Program-made: the position numbers and the translations under genes
Notes under the pieces: model-generated
What the model saw: only the letters and a program-made list of their open reading frames with translations
The model's database searches: none
Told to the model about the DNA's origin: nothing
Assembly: GCA_002282555.1 (NCBI GenBank)
Contig: NCJR01000111.1
Coordinates: 1-11,096 of the forward strand
From: Rhodobacterales bacterium 34-62-10
GTDB taxonomy: Bacteria > Pseudomonadota > Alphaproteobacteria > Rhodobacterales > Rhodobacteraceae
Direction: 5' to 3'
Length of the DNA: 11,096 nucleotides
Shown here: positions 1 through 7,815 of the stretch, piece after piece
Layout of the letters: each line of letters begins with the position of its first letter
Position numbering within the stretch: the first letter of the stretch is position 1

Positions 1-963
1 CGCGCCGATGATCTTACGATCAGCGTTCATATATGGACTGACCACCAAAGAGGAACCCGAAAGTGAGAAAAGTTTGTTCTCTGAGCCAATAAAAATGCGC
101 ACACCCTCGCCTTGCTGGGTCAAATCAAGGAATTCGGCGATGTCCTTTTTCCTCTCAAGGTCGTCGAAGAGGGTGCGAATCCGGTCCAACTCCTCGTCCC
201 CGCCACTGGCATGCAGCAGATTGGCGCGTCCACGCACGATCAATCGCTCGGGCGCCTCGCCCTCGCCTGCCCAGACAGCAAGACCGCTTTCGACAAGGGC
301 GTGTGCCAGACCGTCAATCTCTTGCCGGCGCGCGTCAATTTCGCGGCGGATCGCGGTTTGCAGATCGGAGAGGGTTTTGCCCTCGATCAGAGCGTTCAGG
401 AAGTTTGCCGCTTCGCGCATGGAGGATGGCGTTTGACCGGCGGGCGGGGTGAAAATACGGTTTTCCACATGCCCATCGGCAAAGACCAGCACGACAAGCG
501 CGCGGTCATGGCCGAGGCTGACAAATTCCACATGCTTGATCGGCGCCTCGTGTTTCGGGGCCAGAACAAGGGAGGCGCCGCGCGTCACGCCGGATAGGGC
601 GGTGCTGATCCGGTCCAGCATGCCACCGACATCCGAGGTGTTGCTGCCCATCGTTTCATCAATCTTCTGGCGGTCCTGCGCGTTCAGATCGCCCACTTCC
701 AGCAGGCCATCGACGAACATCCGCAAGCCCCGCTGCGTCGGGATGCGGCCCGCGCTGACATGGGGACTGCCGAGAAGTCCCAGATATTCCAGATCCTGCA
801 TCACGTTACGGATCGTTGCGGCGCTGACCTTTTCGCTCATCGTGCGGGTCAGGGTGCGGCTGCCGACCGGATCGCCACTTTCGAGATAGCCTTCGACAAC
901 GCGGCGAAACACTTCGCGCGAGCGGTCGTTCATCTCGTCGAGGATGGTGGTTCCTTCTTTCAT
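1..963 (-). CDS. hrcA: Heat-inducible transcription repressor HrcA (3' end cut by window edge)
   Basis: HrcA represses chaperone genes such as groESL by binding the CIRCE operator and needs GroEL for folding. The reading frame is open from the ATG at 963 to position 1 (321 residues). The family is usually about 340-355 residues, so roughly the last 30 are outside the window. The N-terminal winged helix lies at about residues 12-75, with [20 protein letters not shown] followed by GSRTLTR, the stretch [15 protein letters not shown] and the family signature [11 protein letters not shown]. The GAF-like dimerisation and inserted region follows. The start is supported by AGGGAAG about 7 nt upstream. 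A second in-frame ATG at residue 11 (933) is possible. The gene is divergent from rph. In many relatives grpE follows hrcA, but that would lie outside this window. No CIRCE element is visible at its own promoter. Confidence 0.95.
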   Translation of the reverse strand, partial: MKEGTTILDEMNDRSREVFRRVVEGYLESGDPVGSRTLTRTMSEKVSAATIRNVMQDLEYLGLLGSPHVSAGRIPTQRGLRMFVDGLLEVGDLNAQDRQKIDETMGSNTSDVGGMLDRISTALSGVTRGASLVLAPKHEAPIKHVEFVSLGHDRALVVLVFADGHVENRIFTPPAGQTPSSMREAANFLNALIEGKTLSDLQTAIRREIDARRQEIDGLAHALVESGLAVWAGEGEAPERLIVRGRANLLHASGGDEELDRIRTLFDDLERKKDIAEFLDLTQQGEGVRIFIGSENKLFSLSGSSLVVSPYMNADRKIIGA

Positions 964-987
964 ATCGGGCTTCCCTGATGGATCGCC

Positions 988-1015
988 ATTAAAGAGCATG
1001 GGGTGGAAAGGTCAA
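988..1015 (-). promoter_or_regulatory. Candidate sigma-70-type promoter for hrcA
   Basis: On the minus strand, TTGACC (1010-1015) and TTTAAT (988-993) are separated by 16 nt. They match the -35 and -10 consensus at five of six positions each. Transcription would begin near 981, leaving a leader of about 20 nt that contains the AGGGAAG ribosome binding site. No sigma-32-type box with correct spacing and no CIRCE inverted repeat was found in 964-1078. The assignment rests on consensus matching only. Confidence 0.45.
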
Positions 1016-1021
1016 TCACGC

Positions 1022-1051
1022 TTGCGTTTCAGGCGCTGCGGGCTGTATCCC
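1022..1051 (+). promoter_or_regulatory. Weak promoter candidate for the rph-rdgB-hemW operon
   Basis: TTGCGT (1022-1027) and TATCCC (1046-1051) are separated by 18 nt and lie 28 nt upstream of the rph start. The -10 match is poor. A promoter for rph must lie somewhere in 964-1078 unless it overlaps hrcA, because the upstream gene is divergent. This is the best pair I can see. Confidence 0.2.
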
Positions 1052-1078
1052 CTCGGTCAACTCAGGAAAGGTTCCGAC

Positions 1079-1795
1079 ATGCGCCCCTCTGGAAGAAAAT
1101 TAAGCGAAATGCGTCCGATTTCAATCGAAACGGGCGTGACGAAACATGCGGAAGGGTCCTGCATGATCCGTATGGGGGATACCCATGTGCTGTGCACCGC
1201 CACGATCGAGGATCGCGTGCCGCCATTCATCAAGGGCACGGGTCTTGGATGGGTGACGGCCGAGTATGGCATGCTGCCGCGGTCCACGACCAGCCGGATG
1301 CGGCGCGAGTCGACGACAGGCAAGCAAGGCGGCCGCACGGTCGAGATTCAGCGCCTGATCGGGCGGTCGCTGCGGGCGGGCGTGGATCGTGTGGCCCTGG
1401 GTGAGCGGCAGATCACCGTGGATTGCGATGTGATTCAGGCCGATGGCGGCACCCGGTGCGCGTCGATCACCGGCGGTTGGGTCGCGCTGCGCCTTGCCGT
1501 GGACAAGCTGATGAAAACCGGCGCGGTGATCACCGATCCGCTGATCGAGCCTGTGGCGGCGGTATCCTGCGGGATTTATGCCGGGCAACCGGTTCTGGAT
1601 CTGGATTATCCCGAGGATAGCGAAGCGGGCGTTGATGGCAACTTCATCATGCTGGCCAGCGGTCGGCTGATCGAGGTGCAGATGTCTGCGGAGGGGTCGA
1701 CCTATTCCCGCGCGCAGATGAACGAATTGCTGGATCTGGCCGAACTTGGCATCAAGGGTCTGGTGGCGGCCCAACGAGCGGCGGTCGATGCGTAA
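1079..1795 (+). CDS. rph: Ribonuclease PH
   Basis: RNase PH is a phosphate-dependent 3'-to-5' exoribonuclease that trims the 3' ends of tRNA precursors and works as a hexameric ring. The product is 238 residues, the normal family length. It opens with [20 protein letters not shown] and carries the family blocks [17 protein letters not shown] (84-100), [12 protein letters not shown] (115-126) and [16 protein letters not shown], with the metal-binding aspartates at 180 and 186. The ATG at 1079 is preceded by AGGAAAGG at good spacing. An open frame continues upstream to 944 but overlaps hrcA and has no family similarity, so the shorter start is chosen. It is the first gene of an operon and its stop codon overlaps rdgB by 8 nt. 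Confidence in family and function is high. Confidence 0.97.
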   Translation: MRPSGRKLSEMRPISIETGVTKHAEGSCMIRMGDTHVLCTATIEDRVPPFIKGTGLGWVTAEYGMLPRSTTSRMRRESTTGKQGGRTVEIQRLIGRSLRAGVDRVALGERQITVDCDVIQADGGTRCASITGGWVALRLAVDKLMKTGAVITDPLIEPVAAVSCGIYAGQPVLDLDYPEDSEAGVDGNFIMLASGRLIEVQMSAEGSTYSRAQMNELLDLAELGIKGLVAAQRAAVDA

Positions 1796-2396
1796 GTTTT
1801 CGGGCACCCGTCTGCTGGTCGCGACCCACAACAAGGGAAAACTTGAGGAGATTGCCGATCTCCTCAAGCCGTTTGGCGTGGATGTCGTGGGTGCGGCCGA
1901 GATGGGCCTGCCCGAACCCGTTGAGACCGAGGATAATTTCATCGGGAACGCGCGGATCAAGGCGCATGCGGCGGCGCAGGCCACTGGCCTTCCGGCTTTG
2001 GCGGATGATTCCGGGATCGCGATTGATGCGCTGAACGGTGCGCCGGGGGTTTATACGGCGGATTGGGCCGAAACGCCGCAGGGCCGGGATTTCGTGATGG
2101 CAATGACGCGGGCGCATGACGCGCTTGAGGCCATTGGCGCGCCCGCACCCCGTACCGCGCAGTTTTGCTGCACCTTGGTGCTGGCATGGCCCGACGGACA
2201 TGATGAGGTGTTTGAGGGCGTGATGCCGGGTCAGGTGGTCTGGCCGATGCGCGGGGATCAGGGTCACGGCTATGATCCGATCTTCCAGCCTGACGGGTAT
2301 GACATCACCTTCGGCGAGATGGATCGATGGGAAAAGAACCGTATCAGCCACAGGGCGGATGCGTTTCGCAAGTTGGTTGCGGGTTGTTTTGGCTGA
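1788..2396 (+). CDS. rdgB: dITP/XTP pyrophosphatase (RdgB/HAM1 family)
   Basis: The enzyme hydrolyses non-canonical purine nucleoside triphosphates (ITP, dITP, XTP) to monophosphates and pyrophosphate, keeping inosine and xanthosine out of DNA and RNA. The product is 202 residues, typical of the family. Visible motifs are the nucleotide-binding [10 protein letters not shown] (12-21), ADDSG (72-76) with the catalytic aspartate region, GYDPIF (161-166), TFGEM (174-178) and [14 protein letters not shown] (183-196). The ATG at 1788 overlaps the end of rph by 8 nt. An upstream ATG at 1746 would extend the frame further into rph with residues that do not look like the family. Translational coupling to rph is likely. 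hemW follows with another 8-nt overlap. Confidence 0.96.
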   Translation: MRKFSGTRLLVATHNKGKLEEIADLLKPFGVDVVGAAEMGLPEPVETEDNFIGNARIKAHAAAQATGLPALADDSGIAIDALNGAPGVYTADWAETPQGRDFVMAMTRAHDALEAIGAPAPRTAQFCCTLVLAWPDGHDEVFEGVMPGQVVWPMRGDQGHGYDPIFQPDGYDITFGEMDRWEKNRISHRADAFRKLVAGCFG

Positions 2397-3543
2397 GGAT
2401 TGGCAACAGGGCGGTTTCGCCATTTATCTGCACTGGCCGTTTTGTCAGGCCAAATGCCCCTATTGCGATTTCAACAGCCATGTCGCGCGTGAGATTGATC
2501 AATCCCGCTGGCTGCGCGCTTACCTGTCCGAGATCGATCGCTATGCGGCACTGACACCGGGGCGGGTTCTGACTTCGGTGTTTTTTGGCGGTGGCACGCC
2601 CAGTTTGATGAACCCGGACGTGGTTCATGGGGTGCTGGACCGTATCCGGCAGCACTGGCCGCGGGCCAATGATATGGAAGTGACGTTGGAGGCGAATCCC
2701 GGCTCGGTCGAGGCGGGGCGGTTCAAAGCCTATGCCGAGGCTGGGGTGAACCGGATTTCCATGGGGATTCAAGCGCTTAACGATACTGACCTGCAACGGT
2801 TGGGGCGCATCCACTCAACCGCCGAGGCGATGGCGGCCTTTGATGTCGCGCGGCGACAGTTTGACCGGGTCAGTTTTGATCTGATCTATGCACGGCAGGA
2901 TCAAACGCTGGACGCTTGGAAAACCGAGTTGAAACAAGCCCTTGGCATGGCGATTGACCATCTGTCGCTGTATCAGTTGACGATCGAGGATGGCACAGCC
3001 TTTGGCGATCGGTATGCCCGCGGGAAGCTGCGGGGTTTGCCGCCCGATGACCTGTCGGCCGACATGTATCAGGCGACGCAGGATATTTGCGAGGATGCCG
3101 GCTTTGTCACATATGAAGTGTCGAACCATGCGCGGGCCGGGGCGGAGTCCCGCCATAACAGGGTCTATTGGCGGTATGGGGATTACATCGGGATCGGGCC
3201 CGGTGCCCATGGGCGATTGACCCTGAAGGGTCAGCGCCATGCCACCGAAGCCTGGAGCAATCCGGGCAAATGGCTGGAGGTTGTGGAGCGCGGCCTTGGT
3301 GAAAAAGAGAGGACCGTTTTGTCCGGCGAGGATCAGGCGAGCGAGTTCCTGATGATGGGTCTGCGTCTGGCCGAGGGGATTGATCCCGGCCGGTATCAGA
3401 GTCTGGCAGGGCGCGCATTGCCGCCAGATCGTGTGGCACAGCTGATTGATCTGGGGATGATCGAGACAGGCCCCGACAATCTGAGAGTGACCCGGCAAGG
3501 GCGCATGGTTTTGAACGCGATCCTGGCTGAACTACTGGCCTAA
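2389..3543 (+). CDS. hemW: Radical-SAM heme chaperone HemW
   Basis: HemW is a HemN-like radical-SAM protein that lacks coproporphyrinogen III oxidase activity and is thought to deliver heme to membrane cytochromes. The first residues place the iron-sulfur motif as FCQAKCPYCDFNSH (Cys19, Cys23, Cys26), with Phe instead of the fourth Cys of HemN, as expected for HemW. GGGTPS lies at 67-72 and the heme-binding HNxxYW motif is present as HNRVYW (256-261). With the TTG start the length is 384 residues, the usual size. No ATG fits the family start ([17 protein letters not shown]). ATG codons at 2272 and 2359 are in frame but would add residues inside rdgB with no family match. The chosen TTG gives an 8-nt overlap with rdgB, like the rph/rdgB junction. 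In older annotation it is often called a coproporphyrinogen III oxidase. Confidence 0.93.
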   Translation: MAEDWQQGGFAIYLHWPFCQAKCPYCDFNSHVAREIDQSRWLRAYLSEIDRYAALTPGRVLTSVFFGGGTPSLMNPDVVHGVLDRIRQHWPRANDMEVTLEANPGSVEAGRFKAYAEAGVNRISMGIQALNDTDLQRLGRIHSTAEAMAAFDVARRQFDRVSFDLIYARQDQTLDAWKTELKQALGMAIDHLSLYQLTIEDGTAFGDRYARGKLRGLPPDDLSADMYQATQDICEDAGFVTYEVSNHARAGAESRHNRVYWRYGDYIGIGPGAHGRLTLKGQRHATEAWSNPGKWLEVVERGLGEKERTVLSGEDQASEFLMMGLRLAEGIDPGRYQSLAGRALPPDRVAQLIDLGMIETGPDNLRVTRQGRMVLNAILAELLA

Positions 3544-3551
3544 TGGCCGAG

Positions 3552-4460
3552 TCACGATCCGAGTTTCTGGCAGAGGTCGTCCAGTTCGTCCAAAGAGGTG
3601 TAGCGGATCGATATCAGACCCGATTCCTGCCCGTTATCATGTTGGATCGTGACCTTCATACCCAGATTGGCGGAAAGATCCCCCTCAAGCGCGCGGGTAT
3701 CTGCGTCTTTTTCGACGGCCTTGCGCGGCTTGGACGATGCATTGCTGGCCGAGATATCATCGGTCGCTGCTTTCTTGGCCAGACGCTCGGTCTCTCGGAC
3801 GGAGAGCCCCTGTTGAATGACCTTGCGGGCAAGTCCGGCAGGATCCTGCGCTGTAATCAGGGCACGCGCGTGACCGGCAGAAAGCTGACCGTCGCGCAGG
3901 TAGCCCTGCACCTCATCGGGCAACTGCAGAAGGCGCACCAGATTGGCGATGTAACTGCGGCTTTTGCCGAGAACTGCGGAGAGCTTATCTTGTGTGTGAC
4001 CAAACTTTTCCATCAACTGCTTGTAGCCAACCGCTTCTTCGACCGGATTGAGATCGGCGCGTTGGATGTTTTCGATGATCGCTATCTCAAGCACTTCGGT
4101 ATCGTCGAAATCCCGCACCAGAACTGGCAATTCGTGAAGTTGGGCCATCTGTGCGGCACGCCAGCGGCGCTCGCCCGCCACGATTTCGAAAGTTCCTGAG
4201 TCGGCTTTCCTGCGGCGCACGATCAGGGGCTGGATCACACCCTTTTCGCGGATTGACGCTGCCAGATCCTCCAACTGGTCGGATCCGAAGCTGCGACGCG
4301 GCTGATCGGGATTCGGAAAGACCTTTTCGATGGGAACCAACAGATCCGGTCGCCGCTGCTGGGTCGATTCGGTCGTCCGGTCATCCTGTGCGGAAACATC
4401 TGCCATCAATGCGGACAGACCGCGGCCCAATCCACGGGTTTTGGGTTTGTTATCCGTCAT
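3552..4460 (-). CDS. parB: Chromosome-partitioning protein ParB
   Basis: ParB binds parS, loads as a CTP-dependent sliding clamp and works with ParA to segregate chromosome origins. The product is 302 residues. The N-terminal GLGRGLSALM (10-19) is the ParA-contacting region. The CTP-binding domain includes NPDQPRRSF (50-58) and the box GERRWR (96-101). Next come ENIQRADLNPVEEA (130-143) and a helix-turn-helix (about 155-175, HTQDKLSAVLGKSRSYIANL), followed by a linker rich in Ser, Lys and Ala (about 228-255) and a C-terminal dimerisation domain (about 258-300). The ATG at 4460 overlaps the parA stop in an ATGA junction, indicating coupling. Two consensus parS sites lie 1.4 and 3.3 kb upstream in the same operon. 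The stop codon is only 8 nt from that of convergent hemW. Confidence 0.97.
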   Translation of the reverse strand: MTDNKPKTRGLGRGLSALMADVSAQDDRTTESTQQRRPDLLVPIEKVFPNPDQPRRSFGSDQLEDLAASIREKGVIQPLIVRRRKADSGTFEIVAGERRWRAAQMAQLHELPVLVRDFDDTEVLEIAIIENIQRADLNPVEEAVGYKQLMEKFGHTQDKLSAVLGKSRSYIANLVRLLQLPDEVQGYLRDGQLSAGHARALITAQDPAGLARKVIQQGLSVRETERLAKKAATDDISASNASSKPRKAVEKDADTRALEGDLSANLGMKVTIQHDNGQESGLISIRYTSLDELDDLCQKLGS

Positions 4461-5284
4461 GATGCGATCCCTTCTTTGGCGGTAAGTCGACCGTGATTTG
4501 CGAGCAATTCTTCGGCAAGGGCGAGATAGGCCTTTGCGCCCTTCGAATCCGGATCGTAATCAAAAACGGATTTCGAGAAGGACGGCGCCTCGGACAAGCG
4601 GACATTGCGCGGAATCACTGTGTGAAACACAAGCTGCCCAAGGTTTTCGCGCGCGTCTGCCTCGACCTGTTGAGAGAGGTTGTTGCGACTATCGTACATT
4701 GTGAGCACCACGCCTTCGATGCGCAACGCGGCGTTTGCGGTCTGACGCACCTCGCGGATCGTCAGCATCAACTGCGACAACCCCTCCAATGCGAAGAATT
4801 CCGACTGGAGCGGCACCAGAATGGAATGCGCGGCAACCATGGCATTGACCGTCAACAGGTTGAGCGACGGCGGGCAATCAATCAAGATGTAGTCGAAACC
4901 CAGATCATCCATCGCAAACTGTCGTAATGCGTCGTGCAACAGGAAACTGCGTTTTTCATTCGACACCAGTTCAACATCAGCTGAGCTGAGGTCAACGGTG
5001 GCAGGCACGATGTGAAGGCCGGGCGTTGCCGTGGGTTTCACCACATCGGCAAGCGCGACATCGTCCAGCAAAAGTTCATAGGTCGTGTATTCCCGATCAT
5101 CCGTGGCGATGCCGAGCCCGGTGGAAGCATTGCCTTGTGGATCAAGGTCAACGATCAGGATTTTACATCCAAGCCGGGCCAGTGCAGCCCCCAGATTGAT
5201 CGTTGTGGTGGTCTTGCCCACCCCACCTTTCTGGTTCGCAATCGCAATGATTCGTGGTCCTGCAGGACGCAAAGGATCAGACAC
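4457..5284 (-). CDS. parA: Chromosome-partitioning ATPase ParA (Soj/MinD type)
   Basis: ParA is a deviant-Walker ATPase that binds DNA nonspecifically in its ATP form and is stimulated by ParB, moving ParB-parS complexes. With the GTG start the length is 275 residues. The deviant Walker A motif is IANQKGGVGKTTTTINLG (KGGVGKTT at 19-26), followed by VDLDPQGNASTG (45-56) and Walker B YILIDCPPSLNLL (132-144). The start is chosen as GTG at 5284 because a GGAG lies 9 nt upstream, the protein then begins [18 protein letters not shown] as in relatives, and it overlaps rsmG by 8 nt. A TTG at 5290 would add two residues but has only 3 nt between GGAG and the start. The stop overlaps parB by 4 nt. The rsmG-parA-parB arrangement implies cotranscription. 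Confidence 0.96.
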   Translation of the reverse strand: MSDPLRPAGPRIIAIANQKGGVGKTTTTINLGAALARLGCKILIVDLDPQGNASTGLGIATDDREYTTYELLLDDVALADVVKPTATPGLHIVPATVDLSSADVELVSNEKRSFLLHDALRQFAMDDLGFDYILIDCPPSLNLLTVNAMVAAHSILVPLQSEFFALEGLSQLMLTIREVRQTANAALRIEGVVLTMYDSRNNLSQQVEADARENLGQLVFHTVIPRNVRLSEAPSFSKSVFDYDPDSKGAKAYLALAEELLANHGRLTAKEGIAS

Positions 5285-5894
5285 GGGCAATATCTCCGAT
5301 TCTCAGGATCACCGACCCCTTTTCTGTCTCGCTTTTAAGAGCCTCAAGGGTAAATGACCACTCACGGCGTGCGATTTCAACCTCGTTCTCCCATCGGAGG
5401 CCTTTGGAAAACAGCGCGACCCCATCCGGCTGCAAATGACGTTGTGTATAGCCCAACAGCGTCGACAGATCGGCAAGCGCGCGGGCAGAAATCACATCTG
5501 CCTGTTGGGGGGCAAGATTCTCGATCCGCTCGCACAGAACCTGTCCCGGGACACCCGTTTCGCGCAGCACCGTGCGCAGGAATGCCGCCTTGCGCCCATC
5601 GCTTTCGACCAGCGAAACTTGGGATTCGTTTGGTTTTTCGGCCGAGAGAATTGCCACGATCAATCCTGGCATCCCGCCGCCACTGCCCAGATCAAGCCAG
5701 TGGGTGAAATGCTGCGGCCCGTAGCGAAACACCTGCACCGAATCGCGGATATGGCGTGACCATATGTCCGGGATTGTGGCCTTGGAGATCAAGTTGATCT
5801 TGGGTGTCCACTTTTCAAGAAGCGCCACATAGACCTCAAGGCGCTGAAATGTTTCACGTGAAACATTCAATTCATCCGCGCTTGGTGTGTTCAC
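5277..5894 (-). CDS. rsmG: 16S rRNA (guanine-527-N7)-methyltransferase RsmG
   Basis: RsmG (GidB) uses S-adenosylmethionine to methylate G527 in the 530 loop of 16S rRNA. Its loss gives low-level streptomycin resistance in several bacteria. The product is 205 residues. The SAM-binding glycine loop is [12 protein letters not shown] (67-78), preceded by KINLIS (33-38) and IWSRHIRDS (44-52). [15 protein letters not shown] (96-110) and [10 protein letters not shown] (134-143) follow. The start is GTG at 5894, overlapping the mnmG stop in a GTGA junction. Residues 10-15 (NVSRET) are encoded by a perfect parS site, so part of the N-terminus is shaped by a DNA-level constraint. The stop overlaps parA. 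Confidence 0.96.
   Translation of the reverse strand: MNTPSADELNVSRETFQRLEVYVALLEKWTPKINLISKATIPDIWSRHIRDSVQVFRYGPQHFTHWLDLGSGGGMPGLIVAILSAEKPNESQVSLVESDGRKAAFLRTVLRETGVPGQVLCERIENLAPQQADVISARALADLSTLLGYTQRHLQPDGVALFSKGLRWENEVEIARREWSFTLEALKSETEKGSVILRIGDIARV
5850..5865. other. parS centromere-like site inside rsmG
   Basis: TGTTTCACGTGAAACA is a perfect 16-bp palindrome identical to the consensus parS bound by chromosomal ParB (Spo0J) proteins. The symmetry extends to 20 bp (5848-5867). It lies in the 5' part of rsmG and codes for part of the peptide NVSRET. It is about 1.4 kb upstream of parB. Confidence 0.95.
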
Positions 5895-7813
5895 GCCGAC
5901 CTCTCCCGCTGCGCTTGGCGGAGTTTGGCTAGAAGCAGGGTCAGAGCGGCCGGCGTCATGCCATCAACGCGCGCGGCCTGATGCAGGTTGGAGGGACGCG
6001 CGCGACCCAGTTTAAGCTTCAACTCGTTCGAAAGCCCATCAATCCGGGAAAAATCCATATCTGCCGGGATCTCCTGCATCTCGTCCCGCCGCATGACATC
6101 AATGTCGCGCTGCTGGCGTTCGATATAATTGGCGTAAAGCGCGTCACGTGCCAATTGGACGCGTGCCTCCTTGGGGATGGAGGCGAGATCGGGATCAAGC
6201 TGCAACAGATGATCGAAGGTGATCTCGGGGAATGCCAGAAGCTGGAACGCGGACCGACGTGTCCCATCCTGATTGAAGCTGAGACCAAGGGCTGCCAAAA
6301 CCTTTGGGGTGTGACGGCTGGCGTTCAGAACCCCTCGCCCGGCGTCTAAAGCCTCCATTTTGTGGGTGAAGGCTGCTTCCCGGGTCGCATCAAGACAACC
6401 CAGCGCGATGGCCTTGGGTGTCAACCGCTGATCGGCGTTGTCTGCCCGCAGCGACAGACGGAATTCAGCCCGGGATGTGAACATGCGGTAGGGCTCCGTC
6501 ACACCGCGGGTCACCAGATCATCGATCATCACGCCGATATAACTGTCCGAGCGGCTGAATAAGACGCTGTCTTTCCCTTGGGCTGTCGCTGCCGCGTTCA
6601 ATCCGGCGACGAGGCCCTGCGCGGCCGCCTCCTCATATCCGGTGGTGCCGTTGATCTGTCCAGCAAGGAAAAGGCCGGGAACGGACTTGACCGCGAGTGT
6701 CAGGTCAAGAGCACGAGGATCGACATAGTCATATTCGATGGCGTAACCCGGCTGAAGAATCACCGCACTCTCAAGACCACGGATCGAGTGAACATATTGA
6801 TGCTGCACATCTTCGGGCAAGGACGTGGAGATACCGTTTGGATAGACGGTATGGTCATCGGGCAAGGACGTGGAGATACCGTTTGGATAGACGGTATGGT
6901 CATCCAGCCCTTCCGGTTCCAGAAACACCTGATGCGAGGTTTTGTCGGCAAAGCGGATGACCTTATCCTCGATCGACGGACAATAGCGCGGTCCGACACC
7001 TTCGATATGGCCGCCATACATGGCGGAGCGGGACAGGTTTTTCTGGATAATCTCGTGCGTCGCCTCATTGGTGTGGGTGATCCCACAGGAGACCTGACGC
7101 AGTGGCGGCGACTTGGAAAGAAACGAAAACATCACCGGGTCGTCATCGCCAGGCTGCATGTCCAGAAGATCCCAAGCGATGGTGCGCCCATCAAGGCGTG
7201 GCGGGGTACCGGTCTTGAGGCGGCCCAGCGGCAGGCCGAAACTGTCGATCCGGGTTGCCAAGGGGATTGATGGCTTGTCCCCCATGCGCCCGCCGGGACG
7301 GGATACATCGCCGATATGGATCACACCACGCAGGAAAGTGCCTGTGGTCAGCACGACGGAGCGCGCCGTGATGCGTGTGCCGTCGGCCATGAGGATGCCC
7401 GCGACGGAATGACCGTTCATCAGGAAATCAGTTACTTCGCCTTCGACGATGGCAAGATTGGGCAGCAGTGACAGCGCCGTTTGCATGGCGTTGCGGTAGA
7501 CCTTGCGATCGGCCTGTGCGCGCGGACCTTGAACAGCGGGACCCTTGCGGCGGTTTAAAAGCCGGAACTGGATGCCCGCCTGATCCGCGACCTGGGCCAT
7601 GACGCCACCCATGGCATCAATTTCACGCACCAGATGGCCCTTCCCGAGCCCTCCGATGGCGGGATTGCAGGACATCACACCGATGCTGGCCTTGGTCAGC
7701 GTCACCAATGCGGTTCTGGCGCCCATGCGTGCGGATGCATGCGCAGCCTCGGACCCGGCGTGGCCACCACCGACGATGATGACATCGAACTGCGATTGTT
7801 TCACGTGAAACAC
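5891..7813 (-). CDS. mnmG: tRNA uridine-34 modification enzyme MnmG (GidA) with an internal 15-residue duplication
   Basis: MnmG is the FAD-binding partner of MnmE. Together they place a carboxymethylaminomethyl group on C5 of wobble uridine 34 of certain tRNAs. The FAD Rossmann motif is [14 protein letters not shown] (11-24). Also present are [23 protein letters not shown] (48-70, Cys49), [15 protein letters not shown] [11 protein letters not shown] (90-100), CGITHTN (243-249), [12 protein letters not shown] (355-366) and [16 protein letters not shown] (385-400). Length is 640, about 15 more than expected, because residues 304-318 are repeated exactly as 319-333. The frame stays open. The start is taken as GTG at 7813 ([12 protein letters not shown]). 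GTG at 7804 has a better-spaced AGGAG (8 nt) and would begin [10 protein letters not shown] parS site covers this start region. Only 2 nt separate the gene from mnmE, and it overlaps rsmG by 4 nt. Confidence 0.96.
   Translation of the reverse strand: MFHVKQSQFDVIIVGGGHAGSEAAHASARMGARTALVTLTKASIGVMSCNPAIGGLGKGHLVREIDAMGGVMAQVADQAGIQFRLLNRRKGPAVQGPRAQADRKVYRNAMQTALSLLPNLAIVEGEVTDFLMNGHSVAGILMADGTRITARSVVLTTGTFLRGVIHIGDVSRPGGRMGDKPSIPLATRIDSFGLPLGRLKTGTPPRLDGRTIAWDLLDMQPGDDDPVMFSFLSKSPPLRQVSCGITHTNEATHEIIQKNLSRSAMYGGHIEGVGPRYCPSIEDKVIRFADKTSHQVFLEPEGLDDHTVYPNGISTSLPDDHTVYPNGISTSLPEDVQHQYVHSIRGLESAVILQPGYAIEYDYVDPRALDLTLAVKSVPGLFLAGQINGTTGYEEAAAQGLVAGLNAAATAQGKDSVLFSRSDSYIGVMIDDLVTRGVTEPYRMFTSRAEFRLSLRADNADQRLTPKAIALGCLDATREAAFTHKMEALDAGRGVLNASRHTPKVLAALGLSFNQDGTRRSAFQLLAFPEITFDHLLQLDPDLASIPKEARVQLARDALYANYIERQQRDIDVMRRDEMQEIPADMDFSRIDGLSNELKLKLGRARPSNLHQAARVDGMTPAALTLLLAKLRQAQRERSA
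6813..6904. repeat. Perfect 45-bp tandem duplication within mnmG
   Basis: Bases 6813-6859 recur exactly at 6858-6904, an offset of 45 with 47 matching bases on each side. The matches end at mismatches 6812/6857 and 6860/6905. In the mnmG frame this is two copies of [15 protein letters not shown] (codons 6860-6904 and 6815-6859). Each copy contains a 7-bp inverted repeat, ATACCGT then ACGGTAT, with an 8-nt loop (6831-6852 and 6876-6897). The absence of any difference between copies points to a recent event, or to an assembly error. Confidence 0.97.
7797..7812. other. parS centromere-like site at the mnmG start
   Basis: TGTTTCACGTGAAACA, a perfect 16-bp palindrome identical to the site in rsmG and to consensus parS. 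It overlaps the initiation region of mnmG, contributing codons for FHVKQ, and lies next to the mnmE stop codon. Its centre is 1947 bp from the other site. ParB loading here would cover the junction of two translated genes. Confidence 0.95.
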
Positions 7814-7815
7814 TC

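Noticed and set aside
8..597. Plus-strand open frames antisense to hrcA
   Set aside because: They mirror the codon pattern of hrcA, have no recognisable domains, and hrcA on the minus strand is a clear family match.
1121..2423. Long minus-strand open frames opposite rph and rdgB
   Set aside because: They are antisense to two confirmed genes, and their Arg/Pro/His-rich translations are typical of shadow frames.
3543..4199. 218-codon plus-strand open frame directly after hemW
   Set aside because: It lies wholly antisense to parB, which is unmistakable, and its translation resembles no known family.
6813..6904. Insertion sequence remnant or CRISPR-like repeat
   Set aside because: There are only two directly abutting copies of host mnmG sequence, with no spacer, no terminal inverted repeats and no foreign sequence.
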